Source: Marvania coccoides (lineage: Eukaryota > Chlorophyta > Trebouxiophyceae > Chlorellales > Chlorellaceae). From it: a DNA stretch of 64,000 bases. Numbering within the stretch: the first letter of the stretch is position 1; each line of letters opens with the position of its first letter. Below are positions 1 to 11,879 of this stretch, in pieces. The stretch is from NCBI GenBank assembly GCA_963854735.1, contig OY978103.1, positions 930,001-994,000 on the forward strand. Direction: 5' to 3'. The notes under the pieces were generated by a model, which saw only the letters and a program-made list of their open reading frames with translations, searched no databases and was not told the DNA's origin. Both the position numbers and the translations under genes were made by a program.

Positions 1-750
1 CACCTTAATCAGACCGGAAACAATCACCATCGGTCGTCAGTTGCGGATGCAGCGGAGCCCACTAAAAAAAGGCCAGCGGCGTACGGCGTGGAGCTCGGCG
101 ACTCCACGTCGACATTCAGCGGCAAAAGGCTGCTGCGCGGGCCGGGAAAAGCTGCCAAGACTGTCGCTGTGCCCACCCGCAAGTCTCCCCGTCACAAGGC
201 TCAGGCTGCTGTAGGGCAGCGCAAGGGGCAGGCCGACGATGAAGACCTCCTTAAGCTGGCTATGGATCGTTTCTCACAGTTCCCCTTCAAGTTCCGCTAT
301 TTCGTGCACTGCGTGGTCAATCTGGCGCTGCAAAAAGACGTCGACATCTCCAACCTTGACTCGCCCATTACCGCCTACATCATCGCCGTGCTGCTCCACA
401 AGGCGGTGACCAGCCTCGAACGCATGTCCAAGAACCACCGCAGCCAGGTCATTCACGCCGCGCTGGCCACCTCCGAGCTGCAGCTGCAGCATCTGTTGCC
501 GACCGCGCAACTCGAGCGTGTGCTCTTCAGCTGCGACCTCGCGCAGTTCATTTACAATGGCTGGAAGGAGCCTGCTGAAGACGAGGAGCTGGCGAAAGAG
601 TTCAAGCAGCAGGTGAATGCGGCGATGGGCGAGGAAATCGATGTTTGTCCGCTGCTGCAGACGGCGTACGCCCAGCAGCAGCAGCAGCTGCTGGTAGCTT
701 CTGCACCGTTGCAGGAGCAGATTTGGCAGGGTTTTGTGCCGCTGAGTTAA
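1..750 (+). CDS. Helical-domain family protein (family H), 5' partial
   Basis: The reading frame is open from base 1 to the TAA at 748-750 with no ATG, so the 5' end lies outside the window. No known function is recognised. The protein aligns along its whole visible length with the single-exon gene at 57569-58594. Both have a basic segment (GKRLLRGPGKAAK here, GKRVWRGRGKAPK there) followed by VPTR, then an approximately 110-residue helical domain with the core FVHCVVNLAL and DISNLDSP, then a Gln run near the C-terminus. The same helical core occurs in the B3-like genes at 3834 and 6876. There is no B3-like part here. The basic segment suggests nuclear, nucleic-acid-associated work, which is inference only. 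An AATAAA-type signal follows at about 800. Confidence 0.8.
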   Translation, partial: HLNQTGNNHHRSSVADAAEPTKKRPAAYGVELGDSTSTFSGKRLLRGPGKAAKTVAVPTRKSPRHKAQAAVGQRKGQADDEDLLKLAMDRFSQFPFKFRYFVHCVVNLALQKDVDISNLDSPITAYIIAVLLHKAVTSLERMSKNHRSQVIHAALATSELQLQHLLPTAQLERVLFSCDLAQFIYNGWKEPAEDEELAKEFKQQVNAAMGEEIDVCPLLQTAYAQQQQQLLVASAPLQEQIWQGFVPLS

Positions 751-1465
751 GCTGAGGTTAAGCGACGGCAGCTGCGGCGGGTGGCAGCAGGAAATGATAT
801 AATAAAGAGAAATGACAAGTCTATATTTAATAGCGCTTTGCTTTTATACGCACCCATCACATTCATGCGATCCGCATCATCTCTAACCTAAGTATACTCG
901 TTTGTTATATTCTTGTCCCCCTCCTCGGCGTAAATTAAGAATGCTCCTGGACGGCTTTTCAGCCCGAGAGAACATTGTTGTAAACTATATATACTTAATA
1001 TTCACATTACATTTGAGCAAGGATGTGAAGTAAGGTGCGTTTGGCAGGAGGGTAGAAGTCATAGCGGCACCGAAATGCATGGACGCAAGCGTTGCCGATG
1101 ACAGGCGCTAGCGGTATTTTTTGAGCGGTATAATTGCCGGCAGATAAAGGTGGCAATTAAATGTTTCAAATGAAAAGAATCTAAACGTGTACGTTAATTG
1201 TGTTACATTGATTAATTTATAAAACCATAAAAATATTTGGAAAAGATATGATGAACTCGGTGGAATCAGCAAAGGCTTGCCTTGACCTCTGGAATAACGA
1301 TTAGGGATAACGAATGAACGCATACGTACAAATGATTGTAATTTGTCTTTTCGATGCCATGAAACATAGACGTAAATGATTGCACGTCGGCACTGCCGGC
1401 CACCACCTTCCTGATGAGGAGCCTCCTGGTGGACACGCCTTTCTCGTTGCCTTTCTTTTTGTTGT
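751..1465. other. Convergent 3' flanks, no gene seen
   Basis: AT-rich spacer between two convergent genes. It holds a probable poly(A) signal (ATAATAAAGA near 798-807) for the left gene. Open frames here are antisense shadows or lack coding character. Confidence 0.6.
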
Positions 1466-2110
1466 TTAGTTGGGCCAGCTGCAGTCCAGCATCGTCCAGG
1501 TGGAGTTCTGGCAGGCGGGGCACGAAGCAATCCTTCCCAGGTAATCGGAGTACCACGAAGGGCTGTTGCAGCCATAGCGAGCGTTGGTGTACGCGTTCCG
1601 GCCCCTGCGGTACCGCACTTGATAGCCAAAGCCAGGGTTCTGAAAGTACTTGAGGTTCATGCAGCCGATGTTGTAGACAACTCGCTCCCGGTATTGGCAG
1701 GTGTAGGTCGGGCAGGAGGCGGGGCACGTGACCAGCAGGCGGCGGCCGCCAGCGCCGACGTTGCGGCCGGCGTCAGCGGCCTTCATTGCGCCGATGTCGT
1801 TCTGGAAGATGGTCTTTGAGCTGGTATCGTGCGCTTGGAAGGCCAGGGTCGGCTCCCCATCGATGTCAGCCACCGAGAAATCGACGGCCAGCTTGGTGCG
1901 CGCCTTGCCGCCGCCAACGTTGACGGACTTGGTGGCGGTGGCAGAGTTGGGTCCTTCGGTGACGGACACCTTCCAGCCGAGCTCTTTCAGCGCTGTTGAT
2001 ACTCCATCAAAGGTGAGAGGCTGGGTGGCGACGGTGGCGCCGAGAGCAGGGAGAAGGAAGAGAACGGCAGCCAGGAGGCGTGCGCAGCTTGCTTTGGAGT
2101 AGTAGGCCAT
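1466..2110 (-). CDS. Secreted Cys-rich protein of unknown function
   Basis: A single-exon frame of 214 residues. I start it at the ATG at 2110-2108 because a signal peptide follows directly (MAYYSKASCARLLAAVLFLL, then PALGA). The longer open frame upstream begins without an ATG. After a mature N-terminal half rich in small residues, the C-terminal 90 residues carry 10 cysteines (CPASCPTYTC, NIGCM, RYGCN, CPAC, LDCSWPN at the end) with many Tyr, Arg and Asn. This looks like a disulfide-bonded extracellular or wall-associated domain. I do not recognise the family. It runs opposite to the B3-like genes around it and shows no link to them. Confidence 0.7.
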   Translation of the reverse strand: MAYYSKASCARLLAAVLFLLPALGATVATQPLTFDGVSTALKELGWKVSVTEGPNSATATKSVNVGGGKARTKLAVDFSVADIDGEPTLAFQAHDTSSKTIFQNDIGAMKAADAGRNVGAGGRRLLVTCPASCPTYTCQYRERVVYNIGCMNLKYFQNPGFGYQVRYRRGRNAYTNARYGCNSPSWYSDYLGRIASCPACQNSTWTMLDCSWPN

Positions 2111-3833
2111 GGCGGCGATCTCTGACGTTGACAAGGACAAAAATGACGAAGACAAAAAATGGGCCTGCAATACAATTTAAGCGCGTTGAGAATTTACGAA
2201 ACGGCTTTCGAAAATTGAAGCTTGAGAGACCATCTAAACATCATTTTATGATTGAAACCATATAATAAATGCACTAACGTGGGGGTTCTTTGGAAATACT
2301 AACCTTTTCTGGTTGGATTGGTTGTACGATCGAGGATGTATATGGCGATCGATGGGTGAATGCAGGCTCGGATGGTTCAGAATTGAAGATTGTATATAAA
2401 TAATAATTATTAGCGCTGTGGGAAGCGTGTGCTTAATAGCTTTCATGCGTGTTTGGTGGCGACCTATTCTTGGCGTTTCACGTAGCCAAGATTCAGCTAA
2501 GCTGGCGAGAATGCGAAGGAAATAATGTGAAAAGATGAATGCATATACATACAACCGACTGCTCGTGTGCGCCAAAACGACCTTTATCCATCTCTCGCAG
2601 CATCTCCGCTGCGCTCGTCCTCCTTTATTAAGTTGAGTAAGGCTGCCGCCACCCCTTGCTGACTGAATGAACATTGCAGTGGTGGCAGATCTGACGAAAG
2701 CCTTTGGTAGAGAGACACCTAGTCGGGCGCATGCGTTGCAGCTTTTTCGTCGGCGGCGGCACATGCACAGGTTTTTTCATATGCCCACCAAGCACCGAGG
2801 ATATTAAGTTTGGAGGTTTTACATATACACAGGGGCGCCATCACAACTGCGTCCAAATCGTCGTCAAATTAGGCGCATGTGACAGCCTGGGGAGGAGCTT
2901 GCACATTTTGGGGCCAAAAGACCTATCCGGGGTCTTCTACCATTTCGTAATGGCAACATCATGTTGGGGGCGTACCCATGGAAGTTACGAGCTCCGGATC
3001 CGGCCTTGCCCTAGCTTCCAATCCTCCCCAGAAGCCCAAGTCTGTTACAGCGCAGAAGGAGGTGCTACGCATGCGGCCCTAGCAAGAGATGATGCAGTCT
3101 TGGCCCCTTGATGGCCATGCGCCCAATCATTTTGAAAACCGGAAGTCTTTTGAAGGTTTCAAGGTTTTGAAAGAGGTAATTAAAATAAAAGGGGGGGGGC
3201 TCCCCAAAAAAATGCCGTCGTTCTGCTTTTTCTTTCTCTTTTTCTTTTCTCCCATTCTTTCTTTTATATGGAGTCTCGTGGGCTGCGAAGCTTTCTACAT
3301 TGCAAAATGCCATTTCGTGTTACACACTTAACTATCCGCTGCCGCTGCCGCTGCCGCTGCCGCTGCCGCTGCCGCTGCCGCTGCCGCTGCCGCTGCCGCT
3401 GCCGCTGCCGCTGCCGCTGCCGCTGCTTTGCAGGCCGCCTTGTGAGCGCGCCAGTGCCCGAGACTGCACGTTTCGTTGCAGTAGCGCACACCTGTTCTGT
3501 TTATTTTGGAAGCAAACCGGAGTCCGGCTCAAATTCTATTTGTTTTTCCCTGTGTATTCCAAAAAATTGTTTATTATTGACCCCCCAAATGCAAAATATA
3601 GCCAACAGAATGAAAATGACATGGAAGACCAATATTTCAAATAAACTTCAAGTTTTTTAACAACTTGAGGTACGACGCGATGTACAATAGTCAACGAACG
3701 AACGAACCATCTCTTTTCCCGCCGGGCCATTCGCCCGGAACAATCTTTGGTATATATTTTACATTTAACGCATTTGAAATTTAATGGCGCGTGTGTAGCC
3801 TGCTACATTGAATAATTGTCCTACCTTGGTTCG
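2111..3833. promoter_or_regulatory. Divergent upstream region of the secreted-protein gene and the first B3-like gene
   Basis: About 1.7 kb with no convincing gene. Open frames are short and have no recognisable similarity or splice structure. It contains the hexanucleotide tract at 3337-3426. A TATA-like run (TATATATTTT, about 3750) lies about 80 bases before the ATG at 3834. Confidence 0.45.
3337..3426 (+). repeat. (GCCGCT)n hexanucleotide microsatellite, about 15 units
   Basis: Near-perfect tandem CCGCTG/GCCGCT hexamers, about 90 bases. All frames through it stay open because of the repeat itself, so the open frames across it are not evidence of a gene. Confidence 0.95.
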
Positions 3834-6007
3834 ATGCAAAATTTCTCAACGACCAAGGGCAAACGGCCCTCTACATCGTCCGGCTTGCCGCAAAAAACAC
3901 AAAATAATTGTGCTGAGGCTGAAACACGGCCGCAACCCGGCGCTCCCCCTCCTGCATCCACCGACACATCCACATCCCCAACTACTTCAGCAGCAGACAC
4001 ATCTCACCGCGGCATCAGGCCCTTCCTGGAGAAGGAGCGACAGCAGGCCACAGAGCCACACTGCGGCAACCTCCTCACGCCCAGGCCGGCGGCGTTCTCT
4101 CCTCCCCCCAACGACAACGCTGCTGCTGATTCCTCGGCCGAGCACTCCCGAGATGAGAGCATGCTGGCAGCCACACAGTCAGAGGCAGAAGACAGCGTGG
4201 GGCCGCTGCCCAAGCGCTGCGTACAGTGGCCGGAAGGCTCTGGAGCCTACGCTGTGGTGGTCTGTAAAGCCAACCTCTCAGCTGGCTACATCCCCTTCCA
4301 GCCTACCAGAGGTGAATTCAACCTCCCTTTTTCTGTAATACGGTTGCGTATACCGCCTCTGCTACGTTTTCTTACCCTTCTTTCTTCTTGCTTTTGTAGC
4401 GTGGGTGTTGGCGCGGCTCTTTGGGGGGTCGGTGCTTGAACAGATCAAGGCCCCGCCTTCCTCCCTCGTTAGCAAGGATTGCCGCGTCACGCTGGTGGCC
4501 CCCAATGGAGCTCCCTACGCTGCCACGTTGCGGCGGTGCGTTTGCATTGTATATAAAACTGAGGCGATGAAATTTTGCGGACAAATAAACTAAATTAATT
4601 GTTGGATTGTCTTTCTTCAGGCTCCACAGCTATGCCGCCAAGCCCACGCATTTTATGCTGAGAGAGGTGTTTCGCGGGCTCTCCATCGCGGCGGGAGACG
4701 TGATGCTCCTCTCACAGCTGGCAGAGGGGCAGGCGAGGGTGGCGCTGCTGCGGGCGAGCTCCGATGAGGCTGCTGCAGTGCACCTGGCCGCCGATTTCGA
4801 CCTCAAAGCGGACCATGAGTCGGAACTGCGCGGCAACGGCAGCAAAAGCCGGTTCAAACGGGGAGGAAAGGAAGTCAGCGCTGCTGCCGGCGGGAAGAGG
4901 ATGCGTCGGCTGACCGCCAAAGCTGCTGCTTTCCTGGAGGCATCAGCACCGCTAATCTCCAAAACGGGGCAAAAACCGCAGCCCTCGACCCCGAAGAAGG
5001 CTGTGGCGAACGTTCGGTCGCCGGCTCGCCCTGCCCTCCCGCCAAAGCCTCGCCCCGCTCCTTGTCAGCGCACGGAGGCGCAGGAGTGGGACAGCATCAA
5101 GGACCTGCGGCTGCTGTACTGCGTGTACAGCGTGAAGAGCCTGGCAGCCATGGCAAGGATTGACATTACCGAACTTTCTTCGTCTGCAGCGCTGGAGGCG
5201 GTGGCGCAAATGCTGCGCCAGGTGCTGTTCAACGTGGAGAAGCTGCCTGAAGACCACCGGGTGCGCATTACTGCGCTGGCGGTGCAGACAGCGAAGGAAA
5301 AGGAGCGGAGTGACGGCGATAACGTTGAAAAAGCCTTAAACTTCAGGCTGGCGCGCGCCATCCAGGGCATTGCGCAGAGGGAGATGACCAAGCAGCAGCC
5401 CCAGGAGGCCTTCGAAGGTGCCGCACCAGTGCACGCGGCCAGGACTCAGCAGCAGCAGGCGGCGGTGGCAACGGCAGCGGCAGCGCAGGAGGAGGAGCGG
5501 AAGAAGCAAACAGCGTACGCGCAGTACCTGGTGCAGGCGCAGGTGCTGCAGGAGGCGGGAGAGGTGTCCAACAACATCCCTGGCATTCTGCAGGGCGCAA
5601 TGCAGCACACGCAGCGGGGAGCACTGCCGCCGCCGCCACATGCTTCCCTTTCACGGCTCCAACCCAGCACGGTAGCCGCTGCCGTGTCACAAGCTGCCAA
5701 GCGGCCTGAAATTGTTGCTGCAGCGCCTGTGGCGCATGTCAGCAGCGGGAATGACGATATACAGACGGCGGCGGTGAATGCGGCTGCTGGCCGCAGCGGT
5801 GGCCCCATTTCGCTGCAGGAGGTCCAAACAGCCACCCAGGCGTGCGCTCAGCGGCTGAAGCTGGCTAGCCGTGTGCTGGAGGACACCGTGTTTGGGTCTT
5901 TTGGGGCGCACGGCAACGGGGAGCGGCACCGCACGGCAATTGAGCAGGTGGAGGCGATGGCAGTGCAGCTGCAGGAGCTGGCGACGGAGCTGAAGGGCAA
6001 TTTTTGA
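3834..6007 (+). CDS. B3-like plus helical-domain protein A
   Basis: Exons 3834-4311, 4400-4535 and 4621-6007 join in phase to 666 residues. The start is the first ATG in frame; the frame opens just upstream without one. Residues about 126-260 form a B3-like domain: LPKRCVQWPEGSGAY, then AWVLARLFGG, a strand segment KDCRVTLVAPNG, TLRRLHSY, and the B3 hallmark FRGLSIAAGDVMLL followed by RVALLRA. Residues about 360-460 are the family helical domain (LLYCVYSVKSLAAMARIDIT). The last 60 residues form a second helical motif shared with the next gene (ASRVLEDTVFGSFGAHG). Linkers are Ala/Gln-rich. The B3 assignment rests on pattern, not a search. A role as a nuclear DNA-binding regulator is inference. 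Both introns match gene B at 6876 in position and phase, and the middle exon is 136 bases in both, so the two are tandem duplicates. Confidence 0.8.
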
Positions 6008-6875
6008 GCTACGCGGTTCTGGGGAAGAGAAAGCTAGTTGCACATTCGAGAGGAACATTTTGGCCCGCTGAGACATTAGCGGGAGAACGAACGAAGTAGC
6101 AGATCTCTGTATACATTTTAATAGTTTTTTTTGTGATAATACAGCCTTCACACCATTAACCACCGCTAGCCGTTCGATGTCCATTCAAACATAAACATAC
6201 TCACCTGAAGGGAAATCCAACCGCCCTATACAACCGCCCTCGCCAGCAGCCTCCTATTTCTTCTGCCACTTGTCCAGGTGCCACTTTGACAGTTGCTGCT
6301 TTCTTCTCTAACGTCCTTGGCTTGAAGGGCGTTCGGGGTGGCGCACTAAGAGAATAACTACTCGAGCGGCGATTTCGCCAGAAGACTGCCGCTCAGAAAG
6401 CCTCGGCTTTCTCTGCAAGAAAGCCTTCACCTTTCTTTCTACAGCAGCAGCAGGGCAAACGAGCTCTCTTCCCTTCCTTCAACATGAGCTCTATCTGGAA
6501 GGAAAAAAAAATGCCGCCCGTCGTCGTTGCATCGTAGCCCCATCGTCGTAGTTTTGACCCCCGGCACGACAGGTTCCTGCTTGTGATCTATGCAAGCACA
6601 AGTTCACGTTGAGGGGTTTGAACGCTCTCCCAGCGCTTCATGATGGTGAAATTTTTGGTTGATCACTTTCTTTACCATTCCAATTTCTTTTCGTCCCCGG
6701 CACACTTTCTACTCGTGGTTCTTGAGCCCAAAAAACGCGCAAACTCGTTTTATTTAAGTTTTATTCAACTAATTTTGCAGCTGGCCAGCATTTCCGCCCA
6801 CACGCCCACACGCCAACAAATCACCGCGCCCCAATGCTTTTGTAAATCACAAAAATCACAAATCACAAAAAAACG
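6008..6875. promoter_or_regulatory. Spacer between B3-like genes A and B
   Basis: About 870 bases without a supported gene. The last 40 bases before the next ATG hold three AAATCACAA-type direct repeats (6843-6868) in the leader of gene B. Confidence 0.5.
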
Positions 6876-9800
6876 ATGCACGAGGCAAGCCTCACCCGCG
6901 GGGGCCGCACCTACGACTTTGGCGGGTATGACGGCGAGGAGGAGTCCAGGCTAGCTACCGAAGTGGGCGCCCTGCTGTTGCACAAGTTTGTCGAACCCGG
7001 CACGCCGCCCAGCAGCGACTTGGCCCAGCACCCCGATGTGCAGGAGCTGCTCGCGGCCCCCTCTCTGGACGCCGCGCTGGAGAGGCTCCGCTCCAACGGC
7101 GGGTGCCTGGCCAAACAGCTGGCGATCGAGCTGGGGAGGGGGAGCTACGCGGACGAAGACGCTCCGCCCAACACAGCCCCGCAGTCGCCCGCCGCTGAGA
7201 CTGAAGGCGCAGCGCAGCAGGCGACGCAGGACCAGGAGGAAAGCGTGATGGCGGCGCTGGGGCTGGAGGCGCTGGCCAAGGGCGCCCCTGCGCCGTCCCC
7301 TGCGCGCAGCGGCAGCAAATCTCCATTGTCGGGCGGCGCCGGGCGACCAGATATCAACGATGAGAGCGGCGGGCTGCCGAAGCGCTGGGTGGAATGGCCC
7401 GCGGGGTCGGGGTCCTACGCCTGCGTCATCGCAAAGTCCAACTTCCCCCACCGCATCGTCGCCAGCCCACGCCAAGGTAAGAAATCAAATAGAAATAATA
7501 AAATTCGGGTTCTCCGGCATTTCTGTTTTTTGGGGGGGAGGGAGGGTGAATGTAAGGTATCCTAACGCGTGAACCGTCTTTTTTCCTACGCTTCAGTCTG
7601 GGTGATGCGTCGCATTTTTGGGGCGGCTGTGCTCAACGCCATTCACTCGCAGCCCGATGACGTCACCAGCAAAGAGGAGGCGGTAGTGCTGGAAGAAGAC
7701 TCGGGCGCGGAGCACGACATCACCTTGCGGTGGTAAGCCAGACAAGAAGTACACCGAGTACACCGTTTACTCTTTCTTTTCAAATTTATCATTCGAAAAA
7801 AACGTTTTCGGCGCCAAATTTGTTTCCACTCTTTCGACCCTTCTAAACCATTTTTTCTTCACCCCAAACGCTTTATTAATCATTATTCAGGTACCACAAT
7901 TCCACTGGCAAGCCCTACTACGTCACCCCCCAAAATTTCTTTCGGAAACACTCCTTGGCCATCGGTGACGTCCTCATCTTCTCTGCGGTATCCCCAGGGC
8001 GCGCGCGCGTTGAGCTGTGGCGCGCCAAATCCGACATCGCCGCCGGCATCCACCGCGCCGTGGACTTTGACCTGTCTTCCGAGCTGACTGGCAGCACCCA
8101 CAAGGCGAAAAGACGGGCCAAAGATGGGGACGGCGGTACCAGCAACAAAAAGGCGCGCTCTGAGCAGAAGGGCGCGCCTGCCAACGGCGTGCCTGCAGTG
8201 ATCCCTGTCCCTGCGCCGCTGGCGGCCGCCACCGCTGCCAAAGACATCGCCGCCATTTCCAACGCGCTGAAGGCCGCCACCGCCGCGCGCGTCGCTGCCA
8301 CCGCCCCCAACCCCGCTGCCGGAGTAGCACCACAGCAGCAGCGCCCTGCAACTGCAGCAGCAACCGAGCAGGGGGCGGCGGCAAGCTCCGCTGGATCGTC
8401 TGGTGTCGCTGCCGCCGCCCTGATGTCCCTCGCAAACCCCTCAAACCCTTTCAGCGCGCGCGTCAAGCGCGACATCGCGTTGTGGTACTACGTGTACAGC
8501 ATTCAGGCGCTGGCGCAGTCACAGAAAATTGACATTTCTGACGTTGTGTCGCCTGTAGGGGTTGGCAGGATCAGGGCGCTGCTGGCCAAGGTGAAGTCGG
8601 ACTTTGAGGGGCTGTCTGAGGCGAATCAGAACAGCATCGCATCGACGGTGCTGCGCAATGCCCAGAAGCAGGAGGGAGGAATGCAGCTGTCGCTGCGGCA
8701 AAATCGGGTGAGAGCACGGGGGAAACCGATTGTTTAACTAGTTGTTCCCCCCTTTTTTCCTTGTATTTTTCATTTCGTAGTTGGATTAAGAGAAAGGGAA
8801 TTAGCATTCTCATTTTTTTTATTTTTTATTTTGATATTCTATAGAGTGTTAATCAAGGAATACCAGTTTCCTTATTTCTAAACTATACACCATTTTGTTT
8901 TCTTCTTTTTCCAGGTGCAATACAACAACACGCTGATGCACGTCATCCAGACCATTGAGAAAGAGGAGGAGGAGCGGCAGATGGTCCGGGCGGCCAAAGC
9001 AGGGCCCTCCCGACCGGCCTCCGCTCCTGCTCCCGCACAGCAGGCACAGAAGGCACAGCAGGCACAGCAGGCGGCCGTCGCCCGAGCACGTGCGGAGGTG
9101 GAGGAGCAGTGGCGAAAATCGCAGGCGGCGCGGGCTGCGACTGTTGTTGCTGCGGAGCAGCAGGGGCAGCAGGCGGCTGGCGGTGGCCCCCAGGGGAGGG
9201 CTCAGTTCACGCAGGAGCAGCTGCGGAATGTGCGCGCCAACCAGGCGGCGGCGCAGGCGTACCATGCCGCCCGCGCTGCGGCACAGCATCAGGGTCAGTT
9301 GCAGATGCTGCAGCGAGTCTACGCCGCCCAGCAGCAGCAACAACAACAACAACTGCAGCAGCACCAAGGGCAGTTCGGGGGGATGGCGCGCCCCGCCAGC
9401 GCTAGTGGCGCTTACAACGCCACTCCTCAGCAGCCTATGGTCATCCGCAGCACGCCCGCTGCCGGTACGCAACAACAGCAGCGGCAGCAGCAGCAGGCGC
9501 CGCCGCCGATGGTGATCACCAGCAAGCCTGTGCACCCGCAATCCACTGCAGGGGGGGCTGCCAAGCCCCCGTCTGAGGTGGTGGATCTCAGTGGCGAGTC
9601 TCCGGCTGATGCCACCACGAAAATCGCATCTAAAACTGCTGGCGTTGCGGCCTCTGCGCCCTGCACCCAGCCCACTGCTAGCGGTGCAAGCAAACCCGGC
9701 GCCACCTCCACCGCTGCTACCCCTGCGGCAGCTCAGAAGCCGCCGCCGCCACAGGGTCAGGAGAAAGATAATAAGAGCGATGCTCTCGCGCAACCGCAGC

Positions 9801-10042
9801 AACAGCAGCAGCAGACGAACGCGGGGGCCAGCTCTGGCAGCCTGCAGCAGGTCCACGTGGTCACGCACCTGTGCTGTGAGGGCGTGAAGCGGGCTTCTCG
9901 TGAGGTGACTGAGGCGCTGTATGCTTCGTTTGGACGGTGGGGCGGGGCCACGCTTCACGCGGCGGCCGTTGAGGCGGCGGCAGATATCGTGCAGCGGATG
10001 GATGCACTGACGAAGCAACTCAAGGAGCGCTTCAACGACTGA
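6876..10042 (+). CDS. B3-like plus helical-domain protein B, Q/A-rich
   Basis: Exons 6876-7476, 7597-7732, 7891-8707 and 8915-10042 give 893 residues. The order is: N-terminal acidic/helical region (1-120); B3-like domain (about 167-290) with LPKRWVEWPAGSGSY, VWVMRRIFGAAVL, ITLRWYHNSTGKPYY and HSLAIGDVLIFS followed by RVELWRA; Ala-rich linker; family helical domain (about 433-545) with LWYYVYSIQALAQSQKIDIS; then 280 residues very rich in Gln, Ala and Pro; and a C-terminal helical motif (about 831-893, ASREVTEALYASFGRWG). Introns 1 and 2 sit at the same codons and phases as in gene A. Intron 3 interrupts the helical domain and is absent from A. The composition (Q/A/P-rich linker plus a probable DNA-binding domain) resembles a transcriptional regulator, which is inference. 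Confidence 0.82.
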
Positions 10043-10509
10043 CTGACTGAAATTTGACTTTTTTTTCGGAAGATTTCTTTGCTTTGACGAATTCAATTGA
10101 TTTGACTCTTCACTTCTCATTCTTTGCTTTCTAATTTGTGGAAAGCTAGCTGTGCATTTCGTGACACATACTTTGATGCAATAATTATTTGTTGTTGTTA
10201 GCGTATTATTCATTGGCATGAAGGGCTGGTTACACCCACCCCCACCCCCCGACAGAAGACAGGTAACCCCCCCTCACCCCCCCCACCCCACCCCTTGCGC
10301 GACGGAAGACGGGCACGGTAATACAAGGAAACGGCTGTTGAAGATGGGCAGTGTGGAGGGGGAGAGGCGCCAGGTCTGCCCTACCCTTTAGGCTGTTCAC
10401 CAGCTACAGCTTCTTGCCGGCAGCTCCCCACCACTATGGGGAAATTCTGACCAACCAACGACTATGTTTTTGATTTTATAGTAATTTACACACCGCAAAA
10501 ATAGTAATT
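10043..10509. other. Spacer with C-rich runs
   Basis: No gene seen. Positions 10237-10295 carry repeated runs of 4 to 8 C (CCCACCCCCACCCCCC style), so the minus strand could form G-quadruplex-like structure. Confidence 0.6.
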
Positions 10510-11879
10510 ATGGAGCTCCTCAAGGACAAAGTGCAAGAAATTTGCCCGGGGTTGTTTCGCTCAGCCGTCTACATCGGTGCGAAAAAAATAAATTAATTTG
10601 CGATCGATCTTTTGGGGAACTCACAAATGTCACCAAAGTGCGTTCAAATGCAGAGGCGGAGTCACGGGAGATCGACATGGGGTGCTACCCAGAGAAAAGT
10701 CAGGCAGCGGTGGCGCACGACGTGATGGTGCTCAAGCTACGATACCGCTCCGACGATCAGCGGCGTTTGCCGCGCGTGCCTGAAGAGCTGCTCGTCAACA
10801 GCATAAAAAAGTACGAGCGCATCTCCAGGGAGCTCTTCAAGGAGCTGGCCAAGAGCACCGAGCAGCTGGCGGTCGATTTAAAAGCAAACGGCGTCGCTGC
10901 TGCACTGGCAAACCTGCTGTCCGCAAAAACGGCGCCGCCGCCCCCGCCGCATTCAAAGCCCTTCATCATCCCCAAGGCACCGTCTGGGGTCGCTGGCTCC
11001 TCCAACGCAACGAAATTTCCGGCGCAGACAGCACCGGTGGCAGTTGCAGCGGCACCAGCTGCAGCGCCTACTACAAAGCCTACTGCTGCTGGGCCTGCTG
11101 CGCCGCAAAAGAAGGTGGTTGCGGCGCCGTCATCCGCGATACCCTCTACGGCTGGCACAAAGCGGGCTGCAGTTGTCGACGACGATGAAAAAATCAAACA
11201 CGTGTGGCTCAAAAGAGCGGAGTATCCCCCAGGCAAGCGATATCCCTCTCTTTCTGTTTCACATTCACACAATGAAACGTGCTCCACCTGGAGCGTTTCT
11301 ATGCTCATTTCCCTAACAACTCCTCTTCCATATTCTGATCAAATTGCAATAGGCAGCGGCAAGTTTCCCTGCTTCATAAAAAGGGGTCAGCTGCAGAACA
11401 ACTACATCACCCTGGTGCTTGGGGTGTGCGAGGCCTTGTTTACGAAGGCAGTGCATGGCGACTTCACTGCCGAACACGTTGATGACCCATCCAGAACATG
11501 GACTGTACAGTACTCGGTGAAGGAAGTACCTCTTCGCCAAGAAGTGGGCAATGTAAGAGAGAAATGCATGTTTCTTTTCAACATTACGTAGTATTGCAGC
11601 GCCCCAAAATAATGGCGTTCAACCTTTATTTTTTCGCGATTTCGGCTGTTGCAGTTCAAAGGTCAGCGGTACCTGCGCAGCATGAAGCCAGTCTACGCTG
11701 ATCTGGGCTTGGACGCAGGCGACGTGGTCTTTTTGAAAATAGGGGACGGCAAGACGAAGATCAAAGTGGGCGGCTGGAAGAAAGACTCGCCAGAGGGCCA
11801 GGCCTTCCTGCAGGAGTTGTGGATGCAAGAGGGACTTGGCCCAATAGCAGCTAAGAAACAGAGGGTGACGGGGAGATGA
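10510..11879 (+). CDS. B3-like protein C with the domain order reversed
   Basis: Exons 10510-10576, 10654-11232, 11353-11552 and 11655-11879 give 356 residues starting MELLKDKVQEICPGL. The short first exon is inferred from the ATG at 10510 and an in-phase GT-AG intron. The N-terminal third holds a helical segment (KKYERISRELFKELAKSTEQ) that resembles the C-terminal motif of A and B. The linker is Pro/Ala-rich. The C-terminal B3-like domain (about 203-340) has VWLKRAEYPPG, SGKFPCFIKR, EVPLRQEVG and LGLDAGDVVFLKIG. So the order is helical then B3-like, opposite to A and B. Intron 2 starts with GC (CCAG|GCAAGC); it is 120 bases long and without stops in frame, so retention would add 40 residues without a frameshift. 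The YPPG|SG junction matches the uninterrupted WPEGSG/WPAGSG of A and B, which supports the GC donor. Confidence 0.72.

Noticed and set aside
1108..1727. Minus-strand frames of 150-170 residues overlapping the 3' part of the secreted-protein gene
   Set aside because: Antisense or shifted shadows of the Cys-rich exon; they run into AT-rich flank and lack a signal or family match.
3264..3660. Long overlapping frames on both strands across the GCCGCT tract
   Set aside because: They stay open only because the hexamer has no stop in any frame; flanks show no coding character or splice logic.
6640..6954. Plus-strand frame of 104 residues upstream of gene B
   Set aside because: Mostly leader sequence and AT-rich; it overlaps the true start at 6876 in another frame.
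8849..10219. 456-residue minus-strand frame opposite gene B
   Set aside because: Leu/Arg-rich antisense of a Gln/Ala-rich exon. The plus-strand model is supported by paralogy to gene A.
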